The notes beneath the pieces are model-generated. The model was not told where the DNA came from. It was given only the letters and a program-made list of their open reading frames with translations, and did no database searches. Shown in pieces: positions 26,053-35,661 of a stretch of 44,026 nt of DNA. The stretch is taken from positions 1-44,026 of the forward strand of contig JARRBK010000010.1 in the NCBI GenBank assembly GCA_029982615.1, given 5' to 3'. Made by a program: the position numbers and the translations under genes. The stretch's first letter is position 1. Each line of letters begins with the position of its first letter. The DNA comes from Tepidanaerobacteraceae bacterium (GTDB taxonomy: Bacteria > Bacillota > Thermosediminibacteria > Thermosediminibacterales > Tepidanaerobacteraceae).

Positions 26053-26772
26053 TCAAACTGAGTTGTGCCGGCTCGCTTCTATAAAATGTTGGAAAAGTTT
26101 AAACTGCAGGGAATCTTTATGCCACATTTCTTCCGGATGCCACTGTACCCCGATGCAGAAAATACTGGTGTCCTTTGCTTCCACAGCTTCTATGACACCA
26201 TCTTTCGCCACCGCCACCACATTAAAATCCGGAGCAATGTCCTTTACGCATTGGTGGTGAAAGCTGTTGACCCGGATTCGGTTTTTCTCAAATATTTTGA
26301 AGAGGCGGGAGCTTTCCCATATTATCTCCACTTCATGGGTGGCGTACCAGCCGGGAGCGTCCTGCCAGTGCTTTAACGGCTTTTTCATCTGAGAAGGGAT
26401 ATCCTGATATATGCTGCCTCCCAGGGCTGCGTTCAACAGCTGTATGCCCCTGCATATGCCCAATGTGGGCTTTCCCAGCCGAAGGCATTCCCTGGCGAGA
26501 AACACTTCGGCTTCGTCTCTCTCGGGGCATATCTTGCCCATACGTATATGGGGTTCCTCATGAAAATAGAATGGGTCCACATCAGGACCGCCGGAAAAGA
26601 TGATGCCGTCCATGCGCTCCAGCAGCCCCTGAAGGCGCTTGACATCGTCCAGGGGCAAAATGGGGACCGGTATGCCTCCTGCCTGTTCCACTGCCCTGAA
26701 ATAACCGGCGCTCAAGTAAGCTTTTTCTTCTTCACTGTCAAATGAGGCAGTAATGCCGATTAAAGGTTGCAA
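26053..26772 (-). CDS. PuuD-like gamma-glutamyl hydrolase / glutamine amidotransferase family
   Basis: 239 aa of the peptidase C26 family. Nucleophile Cys107 in LGICRGIQ and a His in VQWHPEE. PuuD removes the gamma-glutamyl group from gamma-glutamyl-GABA; the substrate here is inferred from the family. Start is TTG 26772 after AAAGGGGA. First gene of the operon with the D-aminopeptidase and amidohydrolase, which points to catabolism of modified or peptide-bound amino acids. Confidence 0.82.
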   Translation of the reverse strand: MQPLIGITASFDSEEEKAYLSAGYFRAVEQAGGIPVPILPLDDVKRLQGLLERMDGIIFSGGPDVDPFYFHEEPHIRMGKICPERDEAEVFLARECLRLGKPTLGICRGIQLLNAALGGSIYQDIPSQMKKPLKHWQDAPGWYATHEVEIIWESSRLFKIFEKNRIRVNSFHHQCVKDIAPDFNVVAVAKDGVIEAVEAKDTSIFCIGVQWHPEEMWHKDSLQFKLFQHFIEASRHNSV

Positions 26773-26894
26773 GGTTTTTTATCCCCTTTCCTGCTTTTCG
26801 ATTTGCTCTAAATCCAATCCCAAGTGATAATACGATTTTGTGCTATCAATGTGCACAATTCCGCTTTGGCTTTTGATAGAGATTTAGAACTTAT

Positions 26895-28097
26895 TTACGG
26901 CAACACCTTTACTGCTACTTTAGCCACTTTTGGATCAAACTGGCTGCCAGCATTTTTTTCTATGACTTCTTTTGCCTCGGCAAAATTTCTCTGAGGCTGG
27001 TAAGGCCTGAGGGAAGTCATGGCATCGTACGCGTCGGCCACTGCCATAAGCCTGGCGCCGAACGGTATTGCTTCCCCGGCCAGTCCGTCGGGATATCCGG
27101 AACCGTCATAGCGCTCATGGTGGCCTCCGGCAATGACCACCAGATCTTTCAGGAAGCTCACCATGCTCAGTATCTCCATAGTGTAAACAGGATGCCTCTT
27201 CATGAGCTTGAATTCATCCATGGTGAGGCGGCCGGGTTTGTCCAGGATGCTCCTCGGCACCGCCACCTTTCCCGCATCGTGCAGATAACCTGCCAGCTTA
27301 AGCCTCTGGGCTTCTTCTTCCTTCATGCCCATGGCTTTCGCCAGTTTGTATGTGTATTCAGCCACGCGTTCCGAATGCCCAGCAGTATAACTGTGCTTGG
27401 CGTCAATCACTTTGGCAAACACCCTGATGATTTCATCGGCTTCCGATCGGCAGTAACTCAAATCAATGGGCGGCAGCGCCTTTATGATATTCATGAATTG
27501 CTCAGAGATTTTTTTCTCATCCATAATCTCATTGAAAAAATCACCTTCTTCAAGAGTGGTGACCATTAATTCGTATATCAATTCAGAGTATTCGGTGCCC
27601 CGCCGGGCGGAAAGCGACGTCTTCATGCCTTCCAGGCTGAGAGGAGGCTTGACCCGGGCAAGGATGTCGAAGGTGTCGCATATCCTGAGTATCTGCCCTC
27701 CCAAATTGATGTTGTTTCCAGAAAGCCCTCTGGGATAGCCGCTGCCGTCCCACTGTTCGTGGTGGTCCTTTATCATGTCGGCCGCTATAACCAGCGGGTT
27801 TATCTGCCTTACGATCTGGGCGCTTTTTTCCGGGTGGGAAAAAAGGATGGGGTTTGTAAAATGCTCCTTGATATCCGTATAGTGGACCACATGCTCTGGC
27901 AGCGATATGGCTCCTATGTCATGCAGTAGGCCCGCATAAAAAATATGCGTGCGGTATTCGGGAAGTATTTTCCTGGCGAGTTTCTCCGCCAGGATGGCTA
28001 CCCTCCACGCATGATAAAGTTTTCTGTTTTCATCCAAATCCATCATTAGAGAAAGGGCAGAAATCAGTTCAGAAAAGAAACGTGACCTGTCTTCCAT
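26895..28097 (-). CDS. Tandem HD-GYP domain protein
   Basis: About 400 aa with two HD-GYP-type phosphohydrolase domains. The first (about 20-215) has HDIGAISLP and HHEQWDGSGYP; the usual lysine of HD-x-GK is alanine here. The second (about 235-400) has HDAGKVAVP and HHERYDGSGYP and looks complete. HD-GYP domains degrade cyclic di-GMP; which half is active is not known. A GGAGGAG site sets ATG 28097 over a longer frame that has no ribosome site. No signal peptide or receiver domain. Confidence 0.85.
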   Translation of the reverse strand: MEDRSRFFSELISALSLMMDLDENRKLYHAWRVAILAEKLARKILPEYRTHIFYAGLLHDIGAISLPEHVVHYTDIKEHFTNPILFSHPEKSAQIVRQINPLVIAADMIKDHHEQWDGSGYPRGLSGNNINLGGQILRICDTFDILARVKPPLSLEGMKTSLSARRGTEYSELIYELMVTTLEEGDFFNEIMDEKKISEQFMNIIKALPPIDLSYCRSEADEIIRVFAKVIDAKHSYTAGHSERVAEYTYKLAKAMGMKEEEAQRLKLAGYLHDAGKVAVPRSILDKPGRLTMDEFKLMKRHPVYTMEILSMVSFLKDLVVIAGGHHERYDGSGYPDGLAGEAIPFGARLMAVADAYDAMTSLRPYQPQRNFAEAKEVIEKNAGSQFDPKVAKVAVKVLP

Positions 28098-28270
28098 GTT
28101 ACTCCTCCACATGTTTTGCAAAAAGCTGCCGCGAATTTGCCCCAGTGAGGCAGATTTTTGCATAAGTTTTTCAAAAAATGGCATATATTAATATATATTC
28201 TAAATTAATTTCTGTAATCCTTCTTTTTTTGTAAAATTTATTAGCTTTAATGTAAAGGTGCTTGAGTACA

Positions 28271-28298
28271 TAAAAAAACTTCGGCATAAGCCGAAGTT
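28271..28298 (-). terminator. Strong terminator after the TM1266-like gene
   Basis: On the minus strand, AACTTCGGC/GCCGAAGTT (9 bp, 4-nt loop) is followed by TTTTTTA. Confidence 0.85.
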
Positions 28299-28306
28299 AA
28301 AATTTT

Positions 28307-28546
28307 TTATATCCTCATATAGGAAACACTGACTCCTCCGATGGATGTCAATTCTTTTGAAAATTCCTCGGCTTCTTCTGCCGAAGCTTTCATGTACAGG
28401 GTTATTATTCCGTCCTCTTTGGCAGGATCCGGCAACCCCATCCGGCACAGGATTTTATCGCCGTGTTGGGTGAGTATTTCCTGCACCTTGGGCGCAGTAT
28501 CGACCCTGTGATCCAGCCGCAAACCCATTATAGTCAGACGCTCCAT
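28307..28546 (-). CDS. TM1266-like iron-only hydrogenase system regulator
   Basis: 79 aa of the ACT-like family often annotated as putative iron-only hydrogenase system regulator, after Thermotoga TM1266. Segments DKILCRMGLP and GGVSVSYMRI match the family. GGGGAGGTG precedes ATG 28546. No hydrogenase genes lie in the window. Small ligand-binding regulatory protein; ligand unknown. Confidence 0.72.
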   Translation of the reverse strand: MERLTIMGLRLDHRVDTAPKVQEILTQHGDKILCRMGLPDPAKEDGIITLYMKASAEEAEEFSKELTSIGGVSVSYMRI

Positions 28547-28564
28547 AACGTCACCTCCCCGCCA

Positions 28565-28915
28565 TTAAAATTCTGTCAAGCCAAGGCTTATTTTCAGGGC
28601 TTCATCAACTTTTACCATGATGTCCTGGTCCAGAAAAGTTATTTTTTCCTTGAGCCTCCTTTTGTCTATGGTCCTCAGCTGCTCCAGAAGAATAACCGAA
28701 TCTTTTTCCAGGCCGAAATCCTCACGGGAAAGTTCCACATGAGTGGGGAGTTTGGCTTTGTCGATCTGGGAAGTTATGGCAGCAATAATAACAGTGGGGC
28801 TGTACTTATTCCCCACATCATTTTGCACCACCAGCACCGGCCTGACTCCTCCCTGTTCAGAGCCGACCACAGGGTTTAAATCGGCATAGTATACATCCCC
28901 TCGCCTAACAAGCAC
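28565..28915 (-). CDS. mazF: MazF/EndoA-type mRNA interferase toxin
   Basis: About 116 aa, the same length as B. subtilis EndoA/Ndo[21 protein letters not shown] and RPVLVVQND are family signatures. It cleaves RNA at short motifs and is held by the ribbon-helix-helix antitoxin just upstream. GTG 28915 is 9 nt after CGGAG and begins right after the antitoxin stop, so the two are coupled. Conserved placement after alr. Confidence 0.92.
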   Translation of the reverse strand: MLVRRGDVYYADLNPVVGSEQGGVRPVLVVQNDVGNKYSPTVIIAAITSQIDKAKLPTHVELSREDFGLEKDSVILLEQLRTIDKRRLKEKITFLDQDIMVKVDEALKISLGLTEF

Positions 28916-28916
28916 A

Positions 28917-29192
28917 TTATTCACACTCCGAAAGTCTTGTTTCATAAAGTACAAAATCCTTCAAATCCTCGTGTATTCCCATTTCGGACAACCTTACATT
29001 CAGCTCGGCCATCTGCATGTAGCCGGTCTTCAATTGCTCCCTTACCTTTATCTTTTCCTTTTCTCTAATATATAATCGCATGGCATCACGAATAAACTCG
29101 CTTCGGTTTTTTTTCTCCATTGCCACGATATCATCCACTTCTTCGAGCAAATTATTGGGCAGACTTATTATTATTCTTTTCAAGTCAGCCAC
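28917..29192 (-). CDS. mazE: Ribbon-helix-helix antitoxin (EndoAI/MazE type)
   Basis: About 91 aa. The N-terminus [17 protein letters not shown]...[13 protein letters not shown] is a CopG-like ribbon-helix-helix DNA-binding domain that binds MazF and probably its own promoter. GTG 29192 follows GGGGG; a longer frame is less supported. It overlaps or abuts mazF within 2 bp. Confidence 0.88.
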   Translation of the reverse strand: MADLKRIIISLPNNLLEEVDDIVAMEKKNRSEFIRDAMRLYIREKEKIKVREQLKTGYMQMAELNVRLSEMGIHEDLKDFVLYETRLSECE

Positions 29193-29281
29193 ACTGGCAC
29201 CCCCTAACGGATTTAGGAAACGCACACATATATTTTTTATTATATATAAGCCAATATAATTATGTCAATCAAGCAAGAAAT

Positions 29282-30463
29282 TTATACCTGTTCTGCCAAC
29301 AGGTTTTTGATTTTTATAATTTTACCATTCTTAAAGTATACCCTGGGGACGCGCCTTGCCACGGCGCAGACCACTTCGTAATTGATGGTGCCTATTATCC
29401 TCGCTATTTCATCCGCTGTCACGGCGGACCCCGACGACTCCCCAAACAGAACCACTTCTTCCTGGGGCTCCACTTTGCCTTCTATATCCGTCACATCCAC
29501 CATGCATTGGTCCATGCATATCCTCCCCACTACGGGAGCCCTCCTGCCCTTTATCATCACCGACGCTTTCGAGGACAAAAGTCGAAAATAGCCATCAGCA
29601 TAGCCCACGGGCAGTGTGGCGATGACGCTTTTCCTTTTGGTGACGAAAGTGCCGCCGTAGCTCACGGCCCTCCCGGCATCCAGCACCTTCACGTGGGAAA
29701 CCCGGGTTTTCAGGGTCATAACAGGTTTGAGGCAAATTCTGCTCCTCGCCACTTCGTCGGAAGGGTAAAGGCCGTAGAGGATTATGCCCGGCCGCACCAT
29801 GTCCAGGTGGGTGTGGGGAAGTTCTATGACTGCAGCGCTGTTGGCCACATGCTTTATGGGAATCCTGTACCCCGCCTTTTCCAGTTCCTCTGCCACCGAC
29901 ATGTATTTCTCAAACTGTTCTTGGGTAAAAGACTTATCGCTTTCATCGGCTTTGGAAAAATGCGTGAACATGCCTTCCACTTCAAGATTTTCCATGAAAA
30001 ACAGTTTTTTAATATCTTCTATGGAAGCCGGGTCCGTCTGAAATCCTATGCGGCTCATACCGGTATCCAGCTTGATATGGACTTTGGCTTTTTTGCCCTG
30101 CTCTTTGGCCTGGCGGGAAAGTTCCCGCGCCGATGATACGGTGTAGATGGTCTGAGTAATATCGTGCTCTATTATTTTATCAAATTGCTCTTCGGGTGTA
30201 AAACCCAAAATAAGGATGGGGGCTGTTATCCCTGCGCGTCGAAGCTGAAGCGCTTCGTCCAGAAAAGCCACCGCAAGGTAGGAAGCGCCGCACGCGAGGG
30301 CAGTCTGTGCCACTTCTTGCGCCCCGTGGCCGTAGCCGTCGGCTTTTACTACAGCGCAGATCTTTGCCCGGGGATGGGTAACCCTTCTTATTTCCCTCAG
30401 GTTGTGCTCCAGATTGTCGAGATTTATTTCGGCTCTGGTGGGCCGAAGGTGCGCAAGGTCCAT
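29282..30463 (-). CDS. alr: Alanine racemase
   Basis: PLP enzyme making D-alanine for the cell wall. About 393 aa. Lys40 in AVVKADGYGHG is the Schiff-base lysine and RAVSYGGTF contains the second catalytic Tyr. AAAGGAG sets ATG 30463. The order acpS-nnr-alr-mazE-mazF matches B. subtilis ydcB-ydcC-dal-ndoAI-ndoA. Confidence 0.95.
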   Translation of the reverse strand: MDLAHLRPTRAEINLDNLEHNLREIRRVTHPRAKICAVVKADGYGHGAQEVAQTALACGASYLAVAFLDEALQLRRAGITAPILILGFTPEEQFDKIIEHDITQTIYTVSSARELSRQAKEQGKKAKVHIKLDTGMSRIGFQTDPASIEDIKKLFFMENLEVEGMFTHFSKADESDKSFTQEQFEKYMSVAEELEKAGYRIPIKHVANSAAVIELPHTHLDMVRPGIILYGLYPSDEVARSRICLKPVMTLKTRVSHVKVLDAGRAVSYGGTFVTKRKSVIATLPVGYADGYFRLLSSKASVMIKGRRAPVVGRICMDQCMVDVTDIEGKVEPQEEVVLFGESSGSAVTADEIARIIGTINYEVVCAVARRVPRVYFKNGKIIKIKNLLAEQV

Positions 30464-30513
30464 GGGTATAGCTCCTTTCAAATTTTCGGTGGAAAGTGAG
30501 AAGCATTTGCAGT

Positions 30514-32082
30514 TCATATATACAGTCTCTTGAAAGCATCCGGCAAGTACTTTATTATATCCCCCGCCGTCATTGAAAGCTGGCCCTCTCTTTCTGCGGC
30601 GATATCGCCGGCAAGGCCGTGGATGTATACCCCGGCAGCTGCCGCCTGGTCGGGAGACATGCCCCTGGCCAAGAAGGCCGCTATCATGCCGCAGAGCACA
30701 TCGCCACTGCCACCCGTAGCCATGCCGGGGTTGCCTGTGGGATTTATGAAAAGCCTGCCTTCAGAAGATGCTATGAGGGTGCGGGCTCCTTTGAGAAGTG
30801 CTGTGCAGCCAAATCTTCGGGCTGCCTCGCGCACCGCCTTGAGCCGGTCCTGCTGCACTTCATCGGCTGTGGTGCCCAAAAGCCGCGCCATCTCACCCGG
30901 GTGGGGCGTGATTACAGCCGGGGCATTGAATGCCGCAGGCTTTTTAGCCAGCACATTGAGGCCGTCCGCATCTATTACCATGGGGACGGGGCACTGCTTT
31001 ACAAACTGCCTGACAAACTCTGCGGTCTCCTCCTGCTGTGAAAGGCCGGGGCCCAAGGCAACGGCGTCGCATCGGGCGGAAAACTCCAGAGCTTTTTCCA
31101 AAGCCGTAATACAAAGGCCTCTTTCGGGCGTTTCCGGAAGGGGGAGGGTCATGGCTTCCGTAAGCTTTACTTCCAGGATGTCGTTCAAGCTTTCCGGCAC
31201 TCCTACCGTAACCAGCCCTGCACCGCTTCTTATCGCTGCCAAGCCCGCCAGGGCCGCTGCTCCTGTGAATCCCAGAGAACCTGCCAGTATGAAAACTCTG
31301 CCGAAGGTGCCCTTATGTGCGTCAGGAGGATACGGCACAAAAAAGTTGCGTATAGCATTATTTTCCAGAACTTCCGCTTCAGCGGATGCTTGCCGAATAA
31401 TCTGAAAAGGCATGCCTATGTCTGCTACAGAGATTCTTCCGGCGTAAGCAGCCCCCGGATAGATTACAAGGCCCAATTTCGGAAGAGCCATGGTTACCGT
31501 TTCTTCCGCCTTTACCGCTGCGCCGAGGACTTTGCCCGTGCGTCCGGAGATTCCGGAAGGTATATCCACAGAAACCACAGGGACTTCCAGTTCATTTATG
31601 AGTTCTATAACTTTCCTGCTTACGCCCTGCACCTCTCCCTTTAAACCCGTCCCGAAAATTGCATCCACCACAGCTGCAGAACTTTTTGCCAAAATCCGGG
31701 CTATTTCCAAATGCTTTTCATCTCTCACCGGGTGTACGGGGATATTCATGTTCAATATTATCCGGTAATTTGCGGCAGCATCCCCTTTTATCTCTTCGGC
31801 GGCCGCCACAAGGAACACTTCGGGCTTAAAGCCCATATTCGCCAGGTGGCGGGCTGCCACAAACCCATCCCCGCCGTTGTTGCCCTTGCCGCAGAAGATA
31901 GCTATCTTAGCCTCATGCTTAAAGATTCGCTTTTCCGCCGCCATTCGCTCGCAAATACGTTTCACCGCGATGGCCACTTCTCTACCGGCGTTCTCCATGA
32001 GCACCGCTCCCGGCACTCCCATATCCTCCATGGCTTTCCTGTCCATCTCTCTCATAACTTCAGGGCTTACCACTTTCACCAT
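30514..32082 (-). CDS. nnr: Bifunctional NAD(P)H-hydrate epimerase/dehydratase
   Basis: 522 aa fusion that repairs hydrated NAD(P)H. The N-terminal YjeF_N epimerase (about 1-215) contains FCGKGNNGGDGFVAARHL and the C-terminal ADP-dependent dehydratase (about 230-520) has HPGEMARLLG and GGSGDVLCGMIAA. AGGAGGTGACG fixes ATG 32082. It overlaps acpS by 23 bp and is separated from alr by about 50 bp. Confidence 0.93.
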   Translation of the reverse strand: MVKVVSPEVMREMDRKAMEDMGVPGAVLMENAGREVAIAVKRICERMAAEKRIFKHEAKIAIFCGKGNNGGDGFVAARHLANMGFKPEVFLVAAAEEIKGDAAANYRIILNMNIPVHPVRDEKHLEIARILAKSSAAVVDAIFGTGLKGEVQGVSRKVIELINELEVPVVSVDIPSGISGRTGKVLGAAVKAEETVTMALPKLGLVIYPGAAYAGRISVADIGMPFQIIRQASAEAEVLENNAIRNFFVPYPPDAHKGTFGRVFILAGSLGFTGAAALAGLAAIRSGAGLVTVGVPESLNDILEVKLTEAMTLPLPETPERGLCITALEKALEFSARCDAVALGPGLSQQEETAEFVRQFVKQCPVPMVIDADGLNVLAKKPAAFNAPAVITPHPGEMARLLGTTADEVQQDRLKAVREAARRFGCTALLKGARTLIASSEGRLFINPTGNPGMATGGSGDVLCGMIAAFLARGMSPDQAAAAGVYIHGLAGDIAAEREGQLSMTAGDIIKYLPDAFKRLYI

Positions 32083-32461
32083 CGTCACCTCCTGAGACTT
32101 GCGCAAAGGCCAGGGCATAATTTTTAGCGTGCGATATGGTAATTCGGACAGTGGAAAACCCTCCGGATTCCAGCACCTTTTTTGCCCTACCCGAAAGCAC
32201 TGCAAAAGGCTTGCCTCGGGAATCGTTCAATATTTCTATCTCGTGCCATCTGAAGTATCTGAAACCGGTGCCCAGGGCTTTTGCCACAGCTTCCTTTGCA
32301 GCAAATTTGCCCGCCAGGCGCCGGTAAAAAACATCGCTGTTGTTTTTGCATATGCTCTCCAGCTCCGCAGGGGTAAAAAATCTTTCCAAAAACCTCTTTC
32401 TGCTGCAGGCCTTTTTTATTCTATCTATTTCAACAATATCCGCGCCTATTTCTATTTCCAT
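32060..32461 (-). CDS. acpS: Holo-[acyl-carrier-protein] synthase AcpS
   Basis: 133 aa, transfers 4'-phosphopantetheine to acyl carrier protein. The magnesium-binding Asp is in GADIVEIDRI and the second acidic site is in KFAAKEAVAKALG. A longer frame lacks a ribosome site; GGGAG before ATG 32461 is used. First gene of acpS-nnr-alr. Confidence 0.93.
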   Translation of the reverse strand: MEIEIGADIVEIDRIKKACSRKRFLERFFTPAELESICKNNSDVFYRRLAGKFAAKEAVAKALGTGFRYFRWHEIEILNDSRGKPFAVLSGRAKKVLESGGFSTVRITISHAKNYALAFAQVSGGDDGESGKP

Positions 32462-32521
32462 AAAACGCCAAACGCTCCCACGCATTTTTTTGTACTGAAA
32501 AATGCAAAATATAAATGCATG

Positions 32522-32583
32522 ATTCAGGTGTAAAAAGACACTTTCCAGCCGGAGATGGCCCGGCATCTCCGTTTATCCTGCCG
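32522..32583. repeat. 62-bp intergenic repeat, copy 1
   Basis: Shares 58 of 62 bases with 35662-35723. The core can fold as CGGAGATG/CATCTCCG around a GCCCGG loop, and GTGT-AAAAAG-ACAC forms a second small stem. It lies 60 bp upstream of acpS and within 270 bp of hsp20. A further hairpin CCGGA/TCCGG follows in this copy only. Confidence 0.65.
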
Positions 32584-32687
32584 GAGATATCCCCGCGCCT
32601 CCGGCAGTGGAGTTAATTTTTACGTTTGAATTAGCGTATACAATATATTATATTTAATTCTATGCAGCAACTGCAAAACCTGCAAAA

Positions 32688-32741
32688 GGTCAAAAAATTT
32701 TATTAAAAAATATTGACCTTCTCTGACCTTAGTGCTATAAT
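32688..32741 (+). promoter_or_regulatory. hsp20 promoter with CtsR-like operator
   Basis: TTGACC (32713-32718) and TATAAT (32736-32741) with 17-bp spacing. On the minus strand GGTCAGA-GAA-GGTCAAT (32712-32728) matches the CtsR heptad pair (A/G)GTCAAA-NAN-(A/G)GTCAAA in most positions and covers the -35. A third perfect GGTCAAA half-site is at 32688-32694. CtsR control is inferred; no ctsR lies in the window. Confidence 0.6.
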
Positions 32742-32782
32742 TAAAGTAACAAATAGTAATATATGCCAAAGGAGGAGATATT

Positions 32783-33217
32783 ATGCGTGGTAGAGATCTT
32801 ATTCCATGGAGGCGCAGGGGAGGATTGCTCCCAGGATTCTTCGATTTCGGCTTTGGTTTTGACGACTTCTTCGAGAACTTCTTCAATCTTCAGCCGGTAA
32901 AGACAGACATGAGGGAAACCGAAAACGAATACATCGTGGAAGCCGATCTGCCCGGATATGACAAAAACAACATTGAAATCCGTTTTGAAAACAATATGCT
33001 CACCATCTCAGCCCAGCAGGACGAAAGCACCGAGGAAAAGGGAGAAAACTATATTCACCGGGAGCGCCGCCGGGGCAGCTTTTCCAGGACCATCCCGGTG
33101 CCGGACAATGTCAATGGCGATGCCATAAGGGCCACTTTCAACAACGGCGTGCTTCAGGTGATACTCCCGAAGATTACGCCATCCAAACCGCGGGGCAGAA
33201 AAATCGACATAGAATAA
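32783..33217 (+). CDS. Hsp20 / small heat-shock protein
   Basis: 144 aa. A short N-terminal arm rich in Phe/Gly (GFFDFGFGFDDFFENFF) leads to an alpha-crystallin domain (about 40-130; EADLPGYDKNNIEI, GSFSRTIPVPDNV) and the end VILPKI. ATP-independent chaperone that holds unfolded proteins. AAAGGAGGAG precedes ATG 32783. Single gene under a CtsR-like site. Confidence 0.93.
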   Translation: MRGRDLIPWRRRGGLLPGFFDFGFGFDDFFENFFNLQPVKTDMRETENEYIVEADLPGYDKNNIEIRFENNMLTISAQQDESTEEKGENYIHRERRRGSFSRTIPVPDNVNGDAIRATFNNGVLQVILPKITPSKPRGRKIDIE

Positions 33218-33339
33218 TGCTTATTAAAGTAATCGCATCTATTTCCCGGGCAATATCGACACTATTAACCACGCCCCTCTTGCCACACGGCATTGATTTT
33301 GATAATATATAATAAAAAATATTGTGCGATGAATGAGAC

Positions 33340-33541
33340 AGTAGCCGCCCGGGGTTACAACCAAGAGAGCATCCCGGCAGGTGAGAGGGGTGCAGCACCC
33401 GGGAGGGCGAATTACACTCAGGAGCGTGCCGAAATTCGGCGGCTACCCCCGTTAAAGGGCCAAAAGGCATCCCGCGATGCGAATTAAGGTGGTACCACGG
33501 GCTCCCTCGTCCTTAAAGGACAGGGGGCTTTCATTTTTTAA
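33340..33541 (+). promoter_or_regulatory. T-box leader of tyrS
   Basis: Stem I base GTAGCCGCC/GGCGGCTAC encloses an AGAGAG motif and a specifier-loop context GCGAAT-TAC-ACTC; TAC (33413-33415) is a Tyr codon. The T-box AAGGTGGTACCACGG (33486-33500) has TGGT pairing with the A-CCA end expected for tRNA-Tyr. Terminator stem GTCC/GGAC extended by GCTCCCT/AGGGGGC precedes TTTCATTTTTT. Uncharged tRNA-Tyr would allow tyrS transcription. Confidence 0.93.
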
Positions 33542-33553
33542 GGAGGCGAAGAG

Positions 33554-34783
33554 ATGAAAAATGTTTACGACATTTTGAAAGAGAGAGGCTTCATCGAGCA
33601 AGCCACCCACGAGGAACAAATAAGAGAGCTTCTGGGCAGGGAAAAGGTGGTTTTTTATATAGGGTTTGACCCTACAGCCGACAGCCTGCATGTGGGACAC
33701 CTCCTGCAAATGATTGCCATGGCCCATATGCAGAAGGCGGGCCATGTGCCCATCGTTCTTATTGGAGGCGGCACCGCCATGGTGGGGGACCCTTCCGGAA
33801 AAACCGAGATGCGCATGATGCTCAGCCGGGAACAGATTCAAAACAACGCCCGAAAGTTCAAAAAGCAGTTCGAAAGGCTTATTGACTTTTCAAACGGCAG
33901 GGCCATCATGGCGGACAATGCCGACTGGCTGTTGGATTTGAATTATATCTCTTTTCTGCGAGACATCGGAAGACATTTTTCCGTAAACAGGATGCTCACT
34001 GCCGAATGCTACAGGCAGCGGCTGGAAACCGGCCTGACCTTTCTCGAATTCAACTACATGCTGATGCAGTCATACGATTTTCTGCAGCTTTACAGGAAGT
34101 ACGGGTGCAAGCTGCAGATGGGCGGCAATGATCAGTGGTCGAACATCATCGGCGGCGTAGAGCTGATCCGAAAAGTGGAAGGTGCCGAGGCCTACGGGCT
34201 GACCTTCACCCTTCTCACCACCAGCGAAGGCAAAAAAATGGGCAAAACCGAGGCCGGAGCCATATGGCTGGACCCGGAAAAGACGTCCCCCTATGATTTC
34301 TATCAATACTGGCGAAACGTTGACGACAAGGATGTGGTAAAATGCCTGTCCCTGCTCACGTTTCTGCCCATGGAGGAAGTAAGGCGCCTGGGTTCTCTGG
34401 AAGGGGCACAAATCAACAGGGCCAAGGAAATACTGGCTTTTGAGCTCACAAAAATGATTCACGGTGAAGACGAGGCGAAAAAAGCAAAAGCCGCCGCACA
34501 AGCCCTTTTCTCCAGCGGCTCGGATATTACCTCAGCTCCCACCACCATAATAAATGAGCGTGATATCCGGGGCGGCATAGGAATTCTCGACATACTGCTC
34601 CTCACAGGCCTGGCGCCCTCGAAAAGTGAGGGCAGGCGGCTGATTCAGCAAGGAGGCATATATGTGAAGGAAAAGCGGGTGGACAGCATCGATTTCAGGA
34701 TTTATGAACAGGATTTCGATGATAGCAAAAATCTCATAATAAGAAAAGGTAAAAAAATCTACCATGTGGTGAAGCTGCAGTAA
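33554..34783 (+). CDS. tyrS: Tyrosyl-tRNA synthetase
   Basis: 409 aa class I synthetase. HIGH-like HVGH at 46-49; KMSKS-like KKMGKT near 225-230. A C-terminal S4 RNA-binding domain (about 345-405, [14 protein letters not shown]) is present. AAGGAGG precedes ATG 33554. Regulated by the T-box leader immediately upstream. Confidence 0.95.
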   Translation: MKNVYDILKERGFIEQATHEEQIRELLGREKVVFYIGFDPTADSLHVGHLLQMIAMAHMQKAGHVPIVLIGGGTAMVGDPSGKTEMRMMLSREQIQNNARKFKKQFERLIDFSNGRAIMADNADWLLDLNYISFLRDIGRHFSVNRMLTAECYRQRLETGLTFLEFNYMLMQSYDFLQLYRKYGCKLQMGGNDQWSNIIGGVELIRKVEGAEAYGLTFTLLTTSEGKKMGKTEAGAIWLDPEKTSPYDFYQYWRNVDDKDVVKCLSLLTFLPMEEVRRLGSLEGAQINRAKEILAFELTKMIHGEDEAKKAKAAAQALFSSGSDITSAPTTIINERDIRGGIGILDILLLTGLAPSKSEGRRLIQQGGIYVKEKRVDSIDFRIYEQDFDDSKNLIIRKGKKIYHVVKLQ

Positions 34784-34825
34784 GACAGAGTCCAGAAATC
34801 GGAACAAATGTCATATAAAATATCC

Positions 34826-35629
34826 CTATGCATTCATAGACTCTTTATGCGGCAGGCCGGTTCGCCTTACATAGCACACATAGTATACAATCGGCACAAT
34901 CACCGCACCCCCGACTATATTGCCCAAAGTTACCGGAATAAGGTTTTTCACAATAAACTGGCCCCACGTGACGTCAGCGCCGAGGAACATTCCCAGCGGG
35001 ACAAAAAACATGTTCGCCACGCTGTGTTCAAAGCCGGAAAGTACAAACAGCATGATGGGAAACCACAGCGCCAAAATCTTTCCGGCCATGTCTTTTGAAC
35101 CGGCCTGCATCCAGCACGCCAGAACCACCAGCATGTTGCACAGTATGCCCCTAACGAATGCCTGCGCAAAGGTTAGGGATGATTTGGCGGCTGCAACGCT
35201 CACGACTTTTTCCAACAAAAACTTCGAGCCGTAAAGGCCGGAAGAAGCCAGCATCATTGCCAGTATCACAGATCCCACAAAGTTGCCCAGGTATACCATC
35301 GACCAGTTAAGCAACATGCCGCCGGGAGTGATTTTTCTATCCATCAGCGCCAGAGTCATCAGGTTGTTGCCAGTAAAAAGCTCCGCGCCCGCCATTACTA
35401 CCAGCATCAGGCCTACCGGGAATACTGCAGCCCCAAAAAATTTAGCCAGCCCCACATCCAGATTGCTTTCCATGGTCTGCGTCACAACAATGCTGGCATT
35501 GGCGCCAAATCCTATGAATATGCCGGCAAATATCCCCAGCAGAAACATTTTATCCACCGACAAATTTGCCTTCTTTTTTCCGTTTTCAATCCAAACGGAG
35601 GCTATTTCGCCCGGTGAAAGTACATTCAT
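34826..35629 (-). CDS. Formate/nitrite transporter family (FNT) channel
   Basis: 267 aa with six membrane segments. FTGNNLMT (Omega-loop region) and SGFEHSVANMFF, holding the central pore histidine, mark the FNT family. FocA-type formate transport is suggested by fhs about 1.1 kb away, but nitrite or hydrosulfide cannot be excluded. It is alone, with a 62-bp repeat in the region upstream of its start. Confidence 0.85.
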   Translation of the reverse strand: MNVLSPGEIASVWIENGKKKANLSVDKMFLLGIFAGIFIGFGANASIVVTQTMESNLDVGLAKFFGAAVFPVGLMLVVMAGAELFTGNNLMTLALMDRKITPGGMLLNWSMVYLGNFVGSVILAMMLASSGLYGSKFLLEKVVSVAAAKSSLTFAQAFVRGILCNMLVVLACWMQAGSKDMAGKILALWFPIMLFVLSGFEHSVANMFFVPLGMFLGADVTWGQFIVKNLIPVTLGNIVGGAVIVPIVYYVCYVRRTGLPHKESMNA

Positions 35630-35661
35630 GCAATCGACCCTCCTAAATATATTAATACTTA

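Noticed and set aside
29120-30136. Plus-strand open frame of 338 codons opposite mazE/alr
   Set aside because: Runs antisense to alr and mazE; no start signal and no family resemblance.
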